The notes under the pieces: generated by a model | The model's input: only the letters and a program-made list of their open reading frames with translations | Databases searched by the model: none | Told to the model about the DNA's origin: nothing | Program-made: the position numbers and the translations under genes | Shown here: positions 1 through 8,401 of the stretch, piece by piece | How positions within the stretch are numbered: the stretch's first letter is position 1 | How the letters are laid out: every line of letters starts with the position of its first letter | Assembly: GCA_030432565.1 (NCBI GenBank) | Contig: JAUIGV010000034.1 | Location: 1-55,861, forward strand | Direction of reading: 5' to 3' | Origin: Verrucomicrobiia bacterium | GTDB lineage: Bacteria; Verrucomicrobiota; Verrucomicrobiia; Verrucomicrobiales; Akkermansiaceae | Length of the DNA stretch: 55,861 bases

Positions 1-866
1 TCCAAATAAACATCCTCAAGCGAGCGCCTCACCGGCGTCACCTCACTGACATCTGCGCCCGCTTCAACCAACGAGCGCACCACGCCGGGGATCCCGGTCC
101 CCTCGGGAAAAACCAAACGATCTCCGGGCATCTTCTCACCACCAAAATTTGCCACCACGCGCTCCAGAATCTCGTGCGGCTCCGCTTGCAATTTCACGCC
201 GGGCCGATCGTCACGGAGTTCATGGACCGCACCCTCGTAGACCAATTCACCCGCCCTAATGATTGCAACCCGATCACACATTTGCTCGACTTCGGACAAT
301 AGGTGCGAATTGAAAAGAACAGTCATCCCCCGGTCTTCACGAAGCCCCAGAATAAAATCTCGAAACCATTTAATCCCCTCGGGATCGAGCCCGTCGGTCG
401 GCTCATCAAGCAGCAAAATTTCAGGCTCGGGCAACAAGGCTTGCGCCAGGGCCAGACGCTGCCTCATCCCGTGGCTGTAGGCTCCAACCTTCGAATGAAT
501 TCGATCTTTCAAATCCACCCGCTCGACCACTTCCATTGCTGCTGTCTTGTCAAAGCGGCCGCTTAAACCCACCAGCACCTTGAGATTATCCCAACCGCTC
601 ATGTAGTCGTAAAAAGCCGGAGCCTCAAATATCGAGCCCACTTTTCGGAGAGCCTTTTGCGGATTTCCTCGGACCGAAATTCCATCAATAAAAACTTCAC
701 CGCTTCCAGCGGCCACCATGCTGAGAATGATCCCGAGCGTGGTGCTCTTGCCGGCACCGTTGTGCCCAAGAAGCCCGTATATTTCTCCGCGACCAACTTC
801 AAAAGAGATCCCTTTCAAGGCATCCTTGCCTGCGAATTTCTTGGTGAGATTTTGAACCTTCAGCAT
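1..866 (-). CDS. ABC transporter ATP-binding protein (3' end cut by window edge)
   Basis: ATPase subunit of an ABC transporter of the gliding/Nod/multidrug export type; it would energise a membrane permease lying beyond the left edge. Reading from an ATG at 866, Walker A (GHNGAGKST) is at about residues 34-42, the signature is the variant YSHGMRQRL near residue 132, and Walker B (ILLLDEPT) with its catalytic Glu follows near residue 152. The H-loop is visible in FNSHLLSEVEQMCDR. The frame stays open to base 1 and ends in RRSLEDVYL, the usual C-terminal pattern of these ATPases, so little is missing. The start overlaps the stop of the upstream pseudopilin-like gene in a TGATG arrangement, which suggests translational coupling. 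The substrate cannot be told from the sequence. Confidence 0.93.
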   Translation of the reverse strand, partial: MLKVQNLTKKFAGKDALKGISFEVGRGEIYGLLGHNGAGKSTTLGIILSMVAAGSGEVFIDGISVRGNPQKALRKVGSIFEAPAFYDYMSGWDNLKVLVGLSGRFDKTAAMEVVERVDLKDRIHSKVGAYSHGMRQRLALAQALLPEPEILLLDEPTDGLDPEGIKWFRDFILGLREDRGMTVLFNSHLLSEVEQMCDRVAIIRAGELVYEGAVHELRDDRPGVKLQAEPHEILERVVANFGGEKMPGDRLVFPEGTGIPGVVRSLVEAGADVSEVTPVRRSLEDVYL

Positions 867-1381
867 CACTCGGTTTCCACGTCAAAGTCCAAATCCTTCC
901 CCGCCGACAGATCCAGAAAGAGAAAATTTGTCCCATTCTCGTCACCGTGGTAGGCCTCCTTGTCGTTAATTAAGGGGATTTTGGAGCTCCCCCGGGACAT
1001 CCCCATCATCACGACCCGGGTTTTTTTCAAACCGCTGGCGTGATGATTCCAGAAATAACTCGATCCCGTCTTGCGAAAGTCTTCGTGATCCGCCGGACAT
1101 TGAAAAATCTCCGGGCCATCCACATAGGGCCGAAGTACCTCTTCGAGAACGTTATTTCCGCCGGACCGGGATTTTCGCCCCATCTTCATTTCAGGGAAAA
1201 AGTTTCCATTTTCACCCAAGTAGCTTTCAAGGGCGGTTCCCATCCCACGAAGCCTCGTAAGGCATTTCGCCGATTGGGCACTGGATTTCATCCCGCTGAA
1301 GATGGGCAAACCAATCCCCGCAAGCGCGATCATAATACCGACCACAACAAGAAGTTCGGTCATCGTGAACCCCCGCTTCAT
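866..1381 (-). CDS. Pseudopilin-like protein with type IV prepilin N-terminus
   Basis: 171-residue protein with a class III prepilin leader: a short basic MKRG followed by FTMTELLVVVGIM. Cleavage after Gly4 would give a mature N-terminal Phe and the conserved Glu at mature position 5, followed by a hydrophobic helix to about residue 26. The soluble part contains CPAD and a late Gly/His-rich stretch ending in FLFLD, as in the many 'prepilin-type N-terminal cleavage/methylation domain' proteins with a DUF1559-like C-terminus in Verrucomicrobiota and Planctomycetota. It is probably an inner-membrane or secreted minor pilin. It overlaps both neighbours (ATGA at its start, TGATG at its stop), so it is co-translated with an ABC ATPase and a membrane-anchored protein. 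The exact role is unknown. Confidence 0.85.
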   Translation of the reverse strand: MKRGFTMTELLVVVGIMIALAGIGLPIFSGMKSSAQSAKCLTRLRGMGTALESYLGENGNFFPEMKMGRKSRSGGNNVLEEVLRPYVDGPEIFQCPADHEDFRKTGSSYFWNHHASGLKKTRVVMMGMSRGSSKIPLINDKEAYHGDENGTNFLFLDLSAGKDLDFDVETE

Positions 1382-2001
1382 AAACCAACCTTCGGTTTCG
1401 CAAACCCCTGAACGACTTCGCCCACGGCATCCATGAAAGGGAGAAGAGACATCTTGGTGTCTGCGGAAGCTCCCTGATAATAGGCTTTAAATCCTTTTTT
1501 AATCACAAGATTTAAAATCTCGGGGTCCTCCTCCTTCAGGCGTGCAAGAGCCTCGGCACCTTTCCCGTCCGTCATGTCCCGAACCGATCTTTCGACCATC
1601 TTTTCCCGCTCCTCGGGAGGCATTTCGTCAAACGACTCCATGAGCCTCTCCATGTTCTCATTGAAGATCAGGTCCACGAAGTGAAGCTTCTCCTTTTTTG
1701 ATAAGCGAAAGAACATTTCGATAACATCCCCTTGCTCGTCAAGTTGCTTCCGCTGCCTCAGATCCAGTCGATTGAGCGTCTCCGCGATTTCATCGATTCT
1801 CTTCAACCGCTGATCGCTTCTCGCCTCCGAATAGCCATCTGTCCCGCCCTTCGACCAATCTTCAAACCCGGCCTCTCCAATCATACCCGCCACCTTTTCC
1901 GGCGTCGCTTTTCGGGCACCGCTCCAACTTGTCACCCCCCAGACCACAGCCCAGATCAGGCCCAGCACGATTGCGCCTCGCAGCAGTGTTCCTTTGTTCA
2001 T
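1378..2001 (-). CDS. Hypothetical membrane-anchored protein, charged helical periplasmic part
   Basis: 207 residues, not recognised as a named family. An N-terminal hydrophobic segment (about residues 8-26) is followed by a strongly charged, mostly helical region rich in Glu, Lys and Arg, including MPPEEREKMVERSVRDM. A single-pass inner-membrane protein with an outward-facing soluble domain is the simplest reading. Its stop overlaps the start of the pseudopilin-like gene by ATGA, so the two are probably made together. It follows murJ with a gap of about 50 bases on the same strand. No enzymatic motif is visible. Confidence 0.8.
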   Translation of the reverse strand: MNKGTLLRGAIVLGLIWAVVWGVTSWSGARKATPEKVAGMIGEAGFEDWSKGGTDGYSEARSDQRLKRIDEIAETLNRLDLRQRKQLDEQGDVIEMFFRLSKKEKLHFVDLIFNENMERLMESFDEMPPEEREKMVERSVRDMTDGKGAEALARLKEEDPEILNLVIKKGFKAYYQGASADTKMSLLPFMDAVGEVVQGFAKPKVGL

Positions 2002-2054
2002 TTCGAGTGGATCCTAATCCCATTCTCCAAGCGTGCAAACGATCATCGACCCCA

Positions 2055-4019
2055 CTACCTTCGGAAGGCAGCCCTAAGCTCCGACAGACTGGTCACCTTC
2101 AATAGGAGGACTCCGATTCCGTAGATCGTTGCTCCAAAACCCACCAGGATCCCGGTCGCAATTGCTCTGGCCCACGGCCCCGCATCCAGCCAACCGGCCA
2201 TAAGTGCCTTCGCCCCCAACAAGCCCAGAGCCATCACCAAACTTGCGACCACCATTGCACCGAGTCGGCGCCAGTTTTCCTTTTCCAGAGTCACAAAGCC
2301 CTTAAGCCCCACCCAAAGCAAAACCACGTTCACCCAGGCTGAGATTGAAGTCGCTATCGCAATCCCGACATGCCCGAAAAACGGGAAGAGCAGCAAGCTG
2401 AAAACAATATTCACAAGCACCGTAATACCGGCCATCCACATCGGAGATTTGGTATTCTCGCGGGCAAAGTATCCGGGCTGGAGCACCTTAATCAGAACGT
2501 ATCCCGGCAAGCCAACCGCAAAAGCTCCCAGCGCACGGCCGGTTTGAAGCGAATCGGATGCGGTGAACGTTCCTCTCTCAAAAATGACAGAGATAATTTC
2601 CTGCGGAATTACCATCAGAGCAATTGCCGCCGGAACCGTCACGATCATCGCCAACTCAAGTCCACTCACCATCGTCGCGCGAGCTTCCCCTTCCCGGTCA
2701 CTGTTGAGAAGTCGGGTGATCTCGGGCAGCAAAACCATCCCAAAGGCAATACCAATCATTCCAAGCGGCAATTGGTAAATCCGATCGGCATAGTAAATGA
2801 ATGAGATCGCCCCCTGTTGAAACGACGCTACGATCCCTCCAACCAGCAGGTTGATCTGTTGAATTCCAGCTGCCACCACACCGGGTCCCATTAAAACCAG
2901 AAGCCTCTTAAATCCGGGATCAAAAACCGGTTTCTTAAGAGCCACCGGCAACCCGGCCCGCAAGCACACCCACCAAAGCACACCCAGTTGCAAAAATCCC
3001 GCGACCGCCACGCACCACGCCAGTGCCACTCCCCGCCATTCCACGAACTGTACCAAACCCACCAAACCACAGAGGAAAACCAGATTCAAAATCACTGGTG
3101 AAAACGCAGGAGCGGCAAACTTTTTCAGAGTCGTCAGCACCCCGCTCAGGTGCGCCACCAGCGCCATGCACAGCAGATAAACAAAGGTGATCTGTGATAG
3201 CCTGACCGTTAAATCGTAAGCACCCGGATCGTTGTTATAAATTGCCAGCTCTCCCTCTCCCGCAGCCATTCCCTTGAAGATCGCGTAGTCATGATCCGGC
3301 GGCAACGGCACCCTCAAAACACCTTCCTCATTCACAAACCAGCGCCCCTCCTTGAAAATCCGGTCCCGGGCTTCCTCAAGCTTCCGCTGGCGCTCTTCCC
3401 CGGTATCAGACTCCTTGAATTCGACCTCTCCTTCCCTCTTCAACCCGTCCATCAGAATTGCAGCCAGCTCGACCTCTTCGCCCTCCGCTTCGACCTCCCC
3501 TCCGAAAACCTCTCCAAGAACATCAAAAAAGGCAGGATGACCTCGTTTCACGACGCTTAGCCCCGTAAAAACGGCCCCACCACTTTCGCTCTTCAAATAA
3601 ACAGCCTTGGCTCCGCGCAAGGGTATTCGAAACTCGGTCGCCTCGCTTCCGAGGCTCTCTTCGGCTTTTGGAAGAAACCCGGGCACGACCACCAGCATGA
3701 TCGCGGCCATCAGGGGAATAGCCAAAACCGTGAGCACGCCAAGGGTGGCGAACAAAATCGTAAAGGCGTTGTTCGCAAACTGCATTGCCGAATTGCGCCC
3801 GTCCGTTGTGACCCTTCTCCCGAACAATGGAACAAAAGCCGCGTTGAAAGCGCCCTCGCCAAAAATCCGGCGAAACATATTCGGAAAGCGAAAAGCCGCG
3901 AAAAAGGCGTCAGCAACCACTCCGGTCCCCAAGAATCTCGCGATCAAGATGTCCCGCACCACACCTAAAATCCGGCTCATCAAAGTGAACCCGGAGATTG
4001 TCATCAAAGAGCGGAGCAT
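2055..4019 (-). CDS. murJ: Lipid II flippase MurJ with large periplasmic-loop insertion
   Basis: MOP-superfamily flippase that moves the peptidoglycan precursor lipid II across the inner membrane. The N-terminus (SRILGVVRDILIARFLG, then GEGAFNAAFVP) and the multiple hydrophobic segments are typical of MurJ/MviN. At 654 residues it is about 130-140 residues longer than usual. The excess is a soluble, acidic stretch from about residue 122 to 266, between the end of the third transmembrane segment (VVPGF) and the fourth (TVRLSQITFVYLL). The rest aligns by eye with E. coli MurJ, including a GPGVVAAGIQQINL segment. It starts at an ATG with no closer alternative and lies about 75 bases downstream of the RlpA-like gene, so it forms part of a cell-envelope cluster. 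Confidence 0.93.
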   Translation of the reverse strand: MLRSLMTISGFTLMSRILGVVRDILIARFLGTGVVADAFFAAFRFPNMFRRIFGEGAFNAAFVPLFGRRVTTDGRNSAMQFANNAFTILFATLGVLTVLAIPLMAAIMLVVVPGFLPKAEESLGSEATEFRIPLRGAKAVYLKSESGGAVFTGLSVVKRGHPAFFDVLGEVFGGEVEAEGEEVELAAILMDGLKREGEVEFKESDTGEERQRKLEEARDRIFKEGRWFVNEEGVLRVPLPPDHDYAIFKGMAAGEGELAIYNNDPGAYDLTVRLSQITFVYLLCMALVAHLSGVLTTLKKFAAPAFSPVILNLVFLCGLVGLVQFVEWRGVALAWCVAVAGFLQLGVLWWVCLRAGLPVALKKPVFDPGFKRLLVLMGPGVVAAGIQQINLLVGGIVASFQQGAISFIYYADRIYQLPLGMIGIAFGMVLLPEITRLLNSDREGEARATMVSGLELAMIVTVPAAIALMVIPQEIISVIFERGTFTASDSLQTGRALGAFAVGLPGYVLIKVLQPGYFARENTKSPMWMAGITVLVNIVFSLLLFPFFGHVGIAIATSISAWVNVVLLWVGLKGFVTLEKENWRRLGAMVVASLVMALGLLGAKALMAGWLDAGPWARAIATGILVGFGATIYGIGVLLLKVTSLSELRAAFRR

Positions 4020-4096
4020 GCGGGAGGGAGAATGGATTCAACCCGCACCAAGCTCAAGCAAGGCTTTGTCAAAAGGCAAAAAGTCCAAAGCGCCCT

Positions 4097-4612
4097 CTAA
4101 AATGGCCAGAACCACGATTTCCGCCCCGGGGCCTTACGCTGGTATTTCCCATCCCCCACACTCAATACCTCGACCCTTACCTGTGTCAGCCCCTTCTCTT
4201 TAAATCCAAGTTTCGAGGCGGCCCGCGGTGTCACGTCGATTATGCGCCCCGGAATGAAGGGGCCGCGATCATTCAGGCGCATTTTCAGAGACCTGCCGTT
4301 GGCAAGATTCGTGACTTTGACGCGGCAGGGAATCGGGAGCGTCTTGTGAGCTCCCGAAATATCGAAGCGCCCCACCCGCTCGCCCAGGGAAGTATTCCCC
4401 CGAACGAAACCGAAAAAGCTGCTCTCGTCATACCATGAGGCAATCCCCTCGTCCGAATAGTGGAGAGCACGCTCCACACTCATCGGTTGGTAATGCTGCC
4501 CGCGGATGCTGTAACCACGGGTCTGGTAGCCCTTGTAATCAGGAGATCCGCACGAGACCAGCAACAGAGCCATTGGCAAAGCCACTCGTCCCAACAATGC
4601 GAAAAATCTCAT
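4097..4612 (-). CDS. rlpA: RlpA-like septal-ring lipoprotein (double-psi beta-barrel)
   Basis: 171-residue lipoprotein of the RlpA family, which includes lytic transglycosylases that act on peptide-free glycan strands. A signal peptide ends in a lipobox (LLVSC, Cys21), so it should be lipid-anchored. The double-psi beta-barrel is clear: GIASWYDESSFFG, then AHKTLPIPCRVKVTNL, RLNDRGPF with the conserved Asp, and RIIDVTPRAASKLGF. There is no C-terminal SPOR domain, which makes it a short form like many plant- and PVC-type relatives. It starts one base beyond the HU stop and is read in the same direction, so the two are probably cotranscribed. Catalytic activity is inferred from the family only. 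Confidence 0.9.
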   Translation of the reverse strand: MRFFALLGRVALPMALLLVSCGSPDYKGYQTRGYSIRGQHYQPMSVERALHYSDEGIASWYDESSFFGFVRGNTSLGERVGRFDISGAHKTLPIPCRVKVTNLANGRSLKMRLNDRGPFIPGRIIDVTPRAASKLGFKEKGLTQVRVEVLSVGDGKYQRKAPGRKSWFWPF

Positions 4613-4613
4613 C

Positions 4614-4934
4614 TCACTCGGCGTCCCTGGCCTTGATTTCCGGCAAGGTCCGGGCCACCTTTTCCTTCAAGGCCTTTCCCACCTGAAACTTGACGACGGC
4701 ACGGTCGGGAATCGGGATTGTTTTCGTTGGATCCTTGGGATTTCGCCCGGGCCTTCCCTTTGCAACCTTGGTCTCAAAGGTTCCAAAATCACGAATAACA
4801 ACATTGTTGGCGGCAGCCAGCTCGCGCGAAACGATATCAACCACGAGGTGAAGCATCTTTGAGGAGAGAGTCTGGGTCACGCCCAGTTTGTCGCTCACTT
4901 CCTGAATGATTTCTTTTTTAGTAAAATTTGCCAT
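4614..4934 (-). CDS. HU/IHF-family DNA-binding protein
   Basis: 106-residue nucleoid-associated protein. The start is placed at the ATG giving MANFTKKEIIQEV, because the residues upstream of it are unlike the family and HU proteins begin here. The helical dimerisation region is followed by the signature IRDFGTFETKVAKGRPGRNP and the DNA-minor-groove arm with its conserved GRNP turn and proline, then FQVGKALKEKV. A short basic/acidic tail (PEIKARDAE) extends it a little beyond the usual 90-94 residues. It cannot be assigned to HU or to an IHF subunit from sequence alone. A candidate promoter lies at 4961-4988. Confidence 0.93.
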   Translation of the reverse strand: MANFTKKEIIQEVSDKLGVTQTLSSKMLHLVVDIVSRELAAANNVVIRDFGTFETKVAKGRPGRNPKDPTKTIPIPDRAVVKFQVGKALKEKVARTLPEIKARDAE

Positions 4935-4960
4935 ATTTTTGGGATAGGTGTCCGGAAAGA

Positions 4961-4988
4961 ACGTTAGCAACAAAGATGTTTCTGTCAA
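4961..4988 (-). promoter_or_regulatory. Candidate sigma70-type promoter of the HU gene
   Basis: On the minus strand a perfect -35 hexamer TTGACA (4983-4988) is followed after 16 bases by TAACGT (4961-4966) as a partial -10. The predicted start of transcription is then about 20 bases upstream of the HU ATG. The surrounding 100 bases are distinctly AT-rich compared with the flanking genes. The -10 match is only fair, so this is a prediction. Confidence 0.4.
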
Positions 4989-5032
4989 AAAATCTTAGTA
5001 AACTTGATAGATTATTTTGATGATACTTCCGT

Positions 5033-5938
5033 TTAGATCTCTTTGGTCGTTCTAAAATGAAGTTTTGCGATTTCCGCAAGCTTTTCTTTGCCAAATTTCC
5101 GCAAAAACTCGCGCGCGATTTCTTTGACGCCATGGCCGGCTCCCAAGGGAAGATCCAGACCCACTTTTTCGGAAACCTGATCCATCCAATCCAGAAAACT
5201 TTCCCGTGCCAGAATGGATGCAGCAGCTACCGCGATGTCGTTTTCCGCCTTGGTCCGCTCTTCCAGCTTCAGGCGCACACCCCGGTTTTTAAGCTCTCCA
5301 GCAATCAAAGGAGCTTTTGAAAATTGATCCGATAAAGCCCGTCCACAGGAAGGAACACGCAATGACAAATCTTTAATGACCGTCGCGTGTCCCCTCGCGA
5401 GCAATCGGTTTACATTCTTATAGTCTTTGTAGAGAAGATTATAACGGGCCGGAGCCCACCGGATTACTTTATACCCGCCTCCCACTTCGCCCCGGATTCC
5501 TGCAGCCAACTCCCGAATGCGCTTCCTCGAACCGATCCGCTTGCTGTCCATAATTCCCGCATCCAGAAGGGCACGGGTGATTTCCCGGTTGGTATAGACT
5601 CCGGCAACCACAAGTGGCCCGAAATAGTCGCCCTTCCCGCTTTCATCGATCCCGAAGTGAGGCTCAAACATCTCGGCCTGCCAATGCTCCTCATAACCCA
5701 AACGCGCTTCCCCCACCACCTCGGGCTCGAGGACAAATTTCACAAAATCCTCGGTTTCCTTGCCTTGAACCAAAACCTTGGGCCCTTTCCGGTAAACGGT
5801 AACATTGAGCTTGCCTCGTTTAGCCGAATATAGCGCATGTTCCTTATCCTGAAAATCAAAGCCATCTCTCGTCAAACAATCCTTCAAGGTCGCAACCTGC
5901 TTGTCTGACAGGCACAAGGTATAACTGGCTTTCCCCAT
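5033..5938 (-). CDS. rnhC: Ribonuclease HIII
   Basis: 301-residue type 2 RNase H that cleaves the RNA strand of RNA-DNA hybrids, acting on R-loops and leftover primers. The start is the ATG giving MGKASYTLCLSDKQ; a longer open frame upstream has no family resemblance. The N-terminal TBP-like substrate-binding domain (about residues 1-85) that separates HIII from HII is present (DKQVATLKDCL, ALYSAKRGKLNVTVYRKG). The catalytic domain starts with HFGIDESGKGDYFGPL (Asp98, Glu99, Asp104), and a DSKRIG motif and the late acidic residues in ERTKAENDIAVAAASILAR follow. It is divergent from mutY, the two starts being about 100 bases apart. Confidence 0.93.
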   Translation of the reverse strand: MGKASYTLCLSDKQVATLKDCLTRDGFDFQDKEHALYSAKRGKLNVTVYRKGPKVLVQGKETEDFVKFVLEPEVVGEARLGYEEHWQAEMFEPHFGIDESGKGDYFGPLVVAGVYTNREITRALLDAGIMDSKRIGSRKRIRELAAGIRGEVGGGYKVIRWAPARYNLLYKDYKNVNRLLARGHATVIKDLSLRVPSCGRALSDQFSKAPLIAGELKNRGVRLKLEERTKAENDIAVAAASILARESFLDWMDQVSEKVGLDLPLGAGHGVKEIAREFLRKFGKEKLAEIAKLHFRTTKEI

Positions 5939-6036
5939 TTTCAGAGGAAGCCTAGCGTCCTTTGACCGGATTCCCAATGCCAATACCGGATTTGCACTGG
6001 CCCGCCCCGCCTTGCCCCTTAAACTCCTTCGAAACC

Positions 6037-7062
6037 ATGGAAAAACCCCTCGCAAGAAACCACCCGGTTGAAAACAAACGAGCCTTCCGGAAAGCCCTCC
6101 TTAAGTGGTTTCAAACGAACGCAAAGTCCTATCCCTGGAGGAAAACAAGCGATCCATGGTCCATTCTCGTGTCCGAGATCATGCTCCAGCAGACCACGGT
6201 CGCCTCGGTTCTCGCAAACCGCCGTTTCGAAAAATTCCTGAAACAATTCCCAGACATCGAGACGATTGCAACGGCCCCTGAAGAAACAATCCTCCGGGCC
6301 TGGGAGGGCCTTGGCTACTACAACCGCGTCCGCAACCTTCAAAAAACCGCTCGAGCCGTCCTGCACGATTTCGAAGGCCAATTCCCCTCGGACGCCGAAA
6401 CCCTCCAAACTCTCCCCGGGATTGGCCGCTACACCGCCGGAGCCGTCAGCAGCTTTGCCTTCAACCACCCGGCCCCCATAGTCGATGGCAACATCGCCCG
6501 CGTCATTTCCCGCCTTTTGAACTGCCAGAAAGAAGTCGATTCCACGGCAGGACAAAAAATCATCTGGCAGACCGCAGCCGAACTCCTTGATGCCTCAAAG
6601 CCCCGGCTCTTCAACTCGGCCCTCATGGAACTCGGCCAAACGCTCTGTTCTCCCAAATCTCCTGGCTGTCTCATCTGTCCGGTCCGCGATTACTGCCAGA
6701 CCCGGTCGCCGGAGTCCCTTCCAGTCAAAAAGCCCCGCAAAAAATTTGTTCAGGTTGATGAACACGCCTTCTTCTGGATCGAGAAAAACAAACTCCTCCT
6801 CTCAAAAGGACAGGATTCCCGTCGTCAGGGATTCTGGAAACTTCCCCTTCGGAGCCCCGAGCAATGCGCCCACCTCGAGCCAATCAGCCAGCATCGCTAC
6901 ACCATCACCCATCACAAAGTCACCTTGTACCTCTATCACGCCAAGCCTCCCCGGCTTCTCGGCGGTGAAAAATACCACCTCATTTCGAGACTCCCGGATC
7001 TCCCCATCGCCACTCCCGTCCGAAAAATCCTCGCGGCAAAGACGATTGAGCTTGGACTTTAA
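6037..7062 (+). CDS. mutY: A/G-specific adenine glycosylase MutY
   Basis: 341-residue DNA glycosylase that removes adenine mispaired with 8-oxoguanine. The start is the ATG giving MEKPLARNH, because the frame upstream overlaps the rnhC leader and shows no family residues. Visible features: catalytic Glu47 in SEIMLQQT; the helix-hairpin-helix LPGIGRYTAGAV; catalytic Asp150 in VDGNIARVISR; and the iron-sulfur loop with Cys204, Cys211, Cys214 and Cys220 (CSPKSPGCLICPVRDYC). The C-terminal NUDIX-like 8-oxoG-reading domain follows from about residue 230 (GFWKLPL, then the TITHHKVTLY segment). The length is normal for the family. Confidence 0.95.
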   Translation: MEKPLARNHPVENKRAFRKALLKWFQTNAKSYPWRKTSDPWSILVSEIMLQQTTVASVLANRRFEKFLKQFPDIETIATAPEETILRAWEGLGYYNRVRNLQKTARAVLHDFEGQFPSDAETLQTLPGIGRYTAGAVSSFAFNHPAPIVDGNIARVISRLLNCQKEVDSTAGQKIIWQTAAELLDASKPRLFNSALMELGQTLCSPKSPGCLICPVRDYCQTRSPESLPVKKPRKKFVQVDEHAFFWIEKNKLLLSKGQDSRRQGFWKLPLRSPEQCAHLEPISQHRYTITHHKVTLYLYHAKPPRLLGGEKYHLISRLPDLPIATPVRKILAAKTIELGL

Positions 7063-7075
7063 TTGAGCCGTCCCC

Positions 7076-7663
7076 TCACCAGGAATAACGCTTCATCAAG
7101 CTTTCCTGAACCACCTCGATCTCAGTCCCGAGCTGCGTCTTCGCAAAAATCAAAGGTTGGGCCTCTTCGTAAACCCGAATACACCCGAAGCTGCACCGTG
7201 TCCGTTTCTTGAACTTCCCGACGTGCATTCCAATCCCATACCAGGTCAGCCGCATCCAGTAGGGCATGGCAATCCCCTCATATTCGGTTCCCTCCGGCAA
7301 AGGCCCCTCATGCTCCCAGGATTTTTCGATCACGACCTCCCGGGTCTCTTTGTTCACAATCCGGCCATATCGGTTTGAGCGCTTCGTTTCCATCCTCTCC
7401 AAAACTGGAAAAACTCCTTCCGGAGTCTCCTTGTTCTCCACCCCGGTCGCTACGTCGGTCTCCAAAATTGCCTCCCCCTTGCCATTCAAAAGCCACGCTT
7501 TCTGATCCCAAAGCGAGACTTTGATAGAAGTCTCGTCCGGCTTGGCCGCACGATATTTGAAAAATTTCTTGGAGTAACCCGCCTGCTTTTGGTCGGCCTG
7601 GCGGTTTGAAGTCCCGCACGACAACAAAAAAGCAGAAGAAAGAGCGAGGAGAATAAATTTCAT
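7076..7663 (-). CDS. L,D-transpeptidase (YkuD) lipoprotein
   Basis: 195-residue peptidoglycan cross-linking or protein-anchoring enzyme. The start is the ATG giving MKFILLALSSAFLLSC, a signal peptide with a plausible lipobox Cys16. The YkuD catalytic core is HVGKFKKRTRCSFGCIRV, with His and the nucleophilic Cys of the SxGCIR motif. Upstream it carries the typical VSLWDQKAWLLNGKG strand and ATGVENKETPEGVFPVLE. Its ATG overlaps the rsmE stop (ATGA), so it is the last gene of the grpE-dnaJ-rsmE run and is convergent with mutY. No LysM or peptidoglycan-binding domain is attached. Confidence 0.92.
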   Translation of the reverse strand: MKFILLALSSAFLLSCGTSNRQADQKQAGYSKKFFKYRAAKPDETSIKVSLWDQKAWLLNGKGEAILETDVATGVENKETPEGVFPVLERMETKRSNRYGRIVNKETREVVIEKSWEHEGPLPEGTEYEGIAMPYWMRLTWYGIGMHVGKFKKRTRCSFGCIRVYEEAQPLIFAKTQLGTEIEVVQESLMKRYSW

Positions 7664-8388
7664 GATTGGAATTGGTAGCGCACAGCCGCAGCCATCCAAA
7701 GGACTGCAGTCTCGGTTCGCAAGACAAGTTCACCCAAACTCACAGGGGTAAATCCTGATTCAAAAATTCTTTGATACTCGTCTTCCGAGAAATCGCCCTC
7801 GGGACCCACCATCGTTACGACGCGCTCCGGACTCTCCAATTCCCCCAACAAAATTCTGAGCGGCGCGGCCTCGTCCGTCAAAGCTCCCACCATTCGAGCC
7901 CCACCGGGCTCGAGTTCGTCCAAATATTCGTGAAGCAACTTGGGCACCATCACCTCGGGCAAATGATTCTGGCCACACTGCTTACAGGCCTCCAATACCG
8001 CGCGCTGCCACTTGTCCAGCTTCGACCGAGCCTCGCCAGCCTTAAAGCGAACATTCCCCTGGTCACTTAGCAATGGCTGGATCCGGTTGACTCCCATCTC
8101 GACCGCCTTCTGCAAGATCAGATCAAAACTCTTTCCTTTCGGAATCCCCACCGCCACCTCGAGTTGTGGCTGTGCCAAAGAAGATTCCTTCACCTGAAAC
8201 AATTCAAGGCAGGCTTCATTTTTAGAGATGGCCGAAATCCGGGCTTCGGCCTCCCGCCCACTACCATCAAAGACGACAATGCGATCCCCGGCCTGCTTTC
8301 GCATCACCCGAGAACAATGATGAGCCTCGTCTCCCGTCAGCGCGGGATGATCCCCCCATTGGTCACACGGTAAAAAAAAGCGATCCAT
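7660..8388 (-). CDS. rsmE: 16S rRNA (uracil1498-N3)-methyltransferase RsmE
   Basis: SPOUT-class methyltransferase, 242 residues from the ATG at 8388. This start is preferred over a GTG 21 bases upstream because an AGGGG Shine-Dalgarno-like run sits about 9 bases before it and RsmE proteins begin MxRFF. The N-terminal PUA-like domain (DEAHHCSRVMRKQAGDRI) is followed by the trefoil-knot domain with IPKGKSFDLILQKAVEMGV, VGPEGDFSEDE (cofactor loop) and LGELVLRTETA. It should methylate U1498 in the decoding centre. It lies in the grpE-dnaJ gene run and overlaps the L,D-transpeptidase start. Confidence 0.95.
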   Translation of the reverse strand: MDRFFLPCDQWGDHPALTGDEAHHCSRVMRKQAGDRIVVFDGSGREAEARISAISKNEACLELFQVKESSLAQPQLEVAVGIPKGKSFDLILQKAVEMGVNRIQPLLSDQGNVRFKAGEARSKLDKWQRAVLEACKQCGQNHLPEVMVPKLLHEYLDELEPGGARMVGALTDEAAPLRILLGELESPERVVTMVGPEGDFSEDEYQRIFESGFTPVSLGELVLRTETAVLWMAAAVRYQFQS

Positions 8389-8401
8389 ACAAAACCCCTG
8401 A

